Position numbers and translations under genes: made by a program | Shown here: positions 61,481 through 64,000 of the stretch, piece after piece | Numbering within the stretch: the first letter of the stretch is position 1 | How the letters are laid out: every line of letters starts with the position of its first letter | The notes under the pieces: model-generated | What the model was told of the DNA's origin: nothing | The model's input: only the letters and a program-made list of their open reading frames with translations | The model's database searches: none | Assembly (NCBI GenBank): GCA_900110395.1 | Contig: FODP01000003.1 | Location: forward strand, 487,335-551,334 | DNA length: 64,000 nucleotides | From: Rhodospirillales bacterium URHD0017 | GTDB lineage: Bacteria > Pseudomonadota > Alphaproteobacteria > Reyranellales > Reyranellaceae | Direction: 5' to 3'

Positions 61481-62173
61481 TTGCGCCACATCGTCCTGCT
61501 GCCCGGCTTCATGTGCGACCAGGACCTGTGGACCGACATGGTCCCGGGTCTGGCGGCGCTCGGCACGATCCACCACGGCAACGTCTACGAGGACTCCACG
61601 CTCGAAGACATGGCGCGCCGCGTCCTCGACGGCTCGCCCGAGCGCTTCGTGCTGGTCGGCTTCTCGATGGGCGGCTTCGTTTCCCGCGTGCTGACCTTGA
61701 TGGCGCCGGAGCGTGTCACTGGCGTCGCCTTCATCGCCTCGTCCGCGCGCGGCTACTCGAAAGAGGAGATCGAGCGGCGCAAGGCGGGCTACCGGCCGGG
61801 GGACCGACCGCCGCGAGCGGCGGGTGAGGTCACGACGGCGCGCGGCCTGCATCCCGACCGCGAGAACGATCCCGTGCTGCTCGAGCGCCTGCGCAGCATG
61901 CAGCGCCGGCTGGGTCGCGAGGTGCGCAAGCGGCAGGCCGCTCTGGTCCGCCACGATGGCTACGCCGATCTCGAACGCATCGCCTGCCCGTCCCTGGTCG
62001 TGGCCTGCCGCCAGGATCGGCTCCGCAGCTTTGCGGAGACCGAACGCATGGCGCAGCACCTGCCCCATGCGCGATTCGCCATCCTGGAGGATTGCGGCCA
62101 CATGGCGCCGCTGGAACGGCCAGGCGAGCTGACGGCGGTGCTGGCAGACTGGATTGAGGAAGCACGCCTCTGA
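61481..62173 (+). CDS. Alpha/beta hydrolase
   Basis: A 230-residue alpha/beta hydrolase starting at a TTG (61481) that puts LRHIVLLPGFMCDQDLWTDM at the N-terminus. The nucleophile is Ser62 in VLVGFSMGGFVSR, the acid is in VVACRQDRLRSF and the base is His in EDCGHMAPLERP. No ATG start exists in the conserved part, so TTG is the best fit, 8 bases after the preceding stop codon. Related to small esterases/lactonases; substrate unknown. Confidence 0.8.
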   Translation: MRHIVLLPGFMCDQDLWTDMVPGLAALGTIHHGNVYEDSTLEDMARRVLDGSPERFVLVGFSMGGFVSRVLTLMAPERVTGVAFIASSARGYSKEEIERRKAGYRPGDRPPRAAGEVTTARGLHPDRENDPVLLERLRSMQRRLGREVRKRQAALVRHDGYADLERIACPSLVVACRQDRLRSFAETERMAQHLPHARFAILEDCGHMAPLERPGELTAVLADWIEEARL

Positions 62174-62249
62174 TGCATGAGGTAATTTGTCGGGTCCGCT
62201 GGCTTGAACCGGACCCGTCCCACGCCATCTCAGGGCGAGGCATCCAACC

Positions 62250-63659
62250 ATGAGCGAAGCACAATCACTGTTTGCAGTTCTACGGCAATCGGCTGACACC
62301 GATTGCGTGGTCGCGCTTGAACGATTGGTGCGCGATGCGCCCGACCGAAGGCTCGCGCGCATCAACGCGGTCGAATTCGCCGGGCGCGAGGGCCTCGAGG
62401 AAGAACGGACGATCGCCACGTTCCTGCAGGCCGCCCAGATCGGCCTTCTGGACATGTCGTGGAACGTGCTCTGCCCGAGCTGCAGCGGCGTGCTGGACGC
62501 CAACACGTCGCTGAAGAGCGTACGCTCGCAGGAGTACTACTGCGCCTTCTGCAACCTCAACAACGAGCCGACGCTCGACGACATGGTCGAGGTGAGCTTC
62601 ACGGTGAACCCGCGCGTGCGACGCATCGCGGCTCACGATCCCGATCAGCTTCCGCTCTGGGAGTATTACCGCCAGGTCTTCTGGGGCCGCGGCGTCGACC
62701 TGCCCGAGGAAGGCCTCGAGGCGGCGATGCAGCAGATCACGCTCGATGCCGTCGAACTGCCGGCGGGCGAGAAGGCGTTCCTGTCGCTGCAGCTGCCGGC
62801 CGGCTTTGTCATCGTGCTCGAGCCGGTGAGCCACGCCGCGCAGTTCATCAACGTGACCGGCGAGCCGACGCAGGACCGGCAGAACGTGACGCTGGTCTAC
62901 AACAACCTGCGGGCGCCGACGGGCGAGATCACCCTGCGACCCGGGACAATCCGGCTGTCGCTGGAGAACCGCACGGCCGTGCGTACGCTGCCCACCGTCT
63001 GGATCGTCGACGACAAATTCGCCGCCACGGTCGGCAAGCGCCGGCCGTTCCTCACGGCCAAGCGCCTGCTGTCCAACCAGACCTTCCGCGACATCTATCG
63101 CACCGACACGCTCGACGTCGACCAGCGGCTGAAGATCACCAGCCTCACTTTCCTGTTCACCGACCTGAAGGGCTCGACCAAGCTCTACGAACGGGTCGGC
63201 GACCTGGTGGCCTTCGACCTGGTGCGCGAGCACTTCCGCACCCTGAACGAGATCGTCGCCGCCGAGGGCGGCGCCGTGGTCAAGACCATCGGCGATGCCG
63301 TGATGGCGACCTTCCTCACGCCCGACCACGCGCTCTCGGCGGCACTGCGCATGCGCGAGGCCATGCGCAGGCTGAACGACACGCACGGCCGCGAGGACCT
63401 GCTGCTCAAGATCGGCATCCACGAGGGGCCTTGCCTGGCGGTAAACCTGAACGAGCGGCAGGACTATTTTGGCCAGACCGTGAACATCGCCTCGCGCGTG
63501 CAGGGCCTCGCCCAGACCCGCTCGATCCTGGCGACAGCGCCGGTGATCGACAATCCGAGGAGCGCCGAGGTGCTCGGCAACAACGGCCAGAAGCCGCTGG
63601 CGCAGAGCCATCCCCTGCGCGGCGTCGCGGCCGAGATGGCGGTCTACGAAATTCCCTGA
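62250..63659 (+). CDS. Adenylate/guanylate cyclase with N-terminal zinc-ribbon-like domain (DUF5939 type)
   Basis: A 469-residue protein whose C-terminal half is a class III nucleotide cyclase. The metal site is LTFLFTDLKGSTKLYERVGD near 300, followed by KTIGDAVMATF and the GQTVNIASRVQ catalytic segment near 405. The N-terminal domain contains two Cys pairs (LCPSCSGV near 73 and CAFCNLNNE near 95), a zinc-ribbon-like arrangement, joined to a beta-rich DUF5939-like region. It probably makes cAMP in response to a signal sensed by the N-terminus. Alone in its transcript, followed by an IS element. Confidence 0.88.
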   Translation: MSEAQSLFAVLRQSADTDCVVALERLVRDAPDRRLARINAVEFAGREGLEEERTIATFLQAAQIGLLDMSWNVLCPSCSGVLDANTSLKSVRSQEYYCAFCNLNNEPTLDDMVEVSFTVNPRVRRIAAHDPDQLPLWEYYRQVFWGRGVDLPEEGLEAAMQQITLDAVELPAGEKAFLSLQLPAGFVIVLEPVSHAAQFINVTGEPTQDRQNVTLVYNNLRAPTGEITLRPGTIRLSLENRTAVRTLPTVWIVDDKFAATVGKRRPFLTAKRLLSNQTFRDIYRTDTLDVDQRLKITSLTFLFTDLKGSTKLYERVGDLVAFDLVREHFRTLNEIVAAEGGAVVKTIGDAVMATFLTPDHALSAALRMREAMRRLNDTHGREDLLLKIGIHEGPCLAVNLNERQDYFGQTVNIASRVQGLAQTRSILATAPVIDNPRSAEVLGNNGQKPLAQSHPLRGVAAEMAVYEIP

Positions 63660-63782
63660 CTTGCTGGGGGCGCGCCACTCCAGAGGTTGTGAAGAAACCA
63701 CTGGCAAGGGGGCGGAAGTTTTGATTCGCTGATCTGTAGGACAGTTCAGCGAGGTCATGATGGCAAGGGCAGACCGGCCGGC

Positions 63783-64000
63783 TTGCGTCTGGAGACGGCG
63801 GTGCGGACGCAGATCGAGTTCCAACAGAGCAGTCTGGACGATCTTCTGTCGTTCGAACATCGGGCACGCCAGGTGTGGGACTACGTCGAGGAGTTGGACC
63901 TGTCGGAGCTGTACGGCCGGGTGCAGACGACGGTGTCGTCGAGCGGCCGTCCGGCGATCGATCCGGCGATCCTGGTGTCGCTGTGGCTGTATGCGACGCT
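63783..64000 (+). CDS. IS1182/IS5-like transposase, N-terminal part, cut by window edge
   Basis: The frame encodes LRLETAVRTQIEFQQSSLDD then LLSFEHRARQVWDYVEEL and DLSELYGRVQ...GRPAIDPAILVSLWLYAT, which is the DNA-binding N-terminus of IS1182-like transposases. The catalytic DDE residues lie beyond the edge. The frame is open upstream; TTG at 63783 is taken as start but GTG at 63801 is possible. The left inverted repeat of the IS should lie between 63660 and 63783 and could not be fixed without the other end. Confidence 0.65.
   Translation, partial: MRLETAVRTQIEFQQSSLDDLLSFEHRARQVWDYVEELDLSELYGRVQTTVSSSGRPAIDPAILVSLWLYAT

Noticed and set aside
1..64000. CRISPR array, tRNA, rRNA, riboswitch
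   Set aside because: No regularly spaced direct repeats, cloverleaf-like sequence, conserved rRNA stretch or recognisable riboswitch consensus was noticed by eye. A covariance-model search would be decisive.

Overview
The window is GC-rich and gene-dense, with nearly every stretch coding, many 1-4 base stop/start overlaps, and short intergenic palindromes. It looks like a chromosomal segment of a heterotrophic alphaproteobacterium. The gene families (bifunctional class II aldolase/short-chain dehydrogenase, PuuE, BMP-type nucleoside ABC transporter, acyl-CoA synthetases, several amidohydrolases) and the palindrome style fit Rhizobiales or Reyranella-like genomes. That placement is inference: no rRNA, tRNA or phylogenetic marker was found.

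Layout. 1-10 kb is general metabolism: Usp/TerC, xanthine phosphoribosyltransferase, a zinc-free alcohol dehydrogenase, aldolase/dehydrogenase fusion, TauD-like dioxygenase, aldo/keto reductase, methyltransferase, amidohydrolase, and two unusual tandem membrane microproteins. 10.1-16.8 kb is a peptide secretion locus: a HlyD-like adaptor and two NHLM-type ABC transporters, the first with an intact C39 leader peptidase, facing two microproteins that share a double-glycine-like leader and have equal 20-residue predicted cores. 17-31.5 kb holds membrane and secreted proteins, an aminotransferase, acyl-CoA ligase, TrxC, the ureide pair PuuE/allantoate-type hydrolase, an M20 peptidase and an M23 peptidase. 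31.5-35.4 kb is an accessory patch with small proteins, a frameshifted proline-rich polymorphic toxin, its DUF2019 immunity partner and a second frameshifted gene.

35.4-49.5 kb contains another acyl-CoA synthetase, PhzF, LysE, a RidA/Lrp pair divergent from an AceE-like thiamine enzyme, mtnA, an MFS carrier, enoyl-CoA hydratase, a metallo-beta-lactamase-fold protein and a sulfatase. 49.5-52.2 kb is an acetamidase / RidA / selenoprotein B-family operon. The selenoprotein has one in-frame UGA (51752-51754) followed by a hairpin that fits the bacterial SECIS pattern. 52.3-54.1 kb holds a DUF4010 membrane protein and Hsp20. 54.1-61.5 kb encodes a complete BMP-type nucleoside-like ABC importer with two cysteine hydrolases and an amidase, which suggests uptake and hydrolysis of a nitrogenous base or ureide. 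The right end has an alpha/beta hydrolase, a class III cyclase with a zinc-ribbon-like region, and the start of an IS transposase cut by the window edge.

The strongest candidates for a new system are the NHLM exporter with its paired microproteins (10.1-16.8 kb) and the selenoprotein operon (49.5-52.2 kb).
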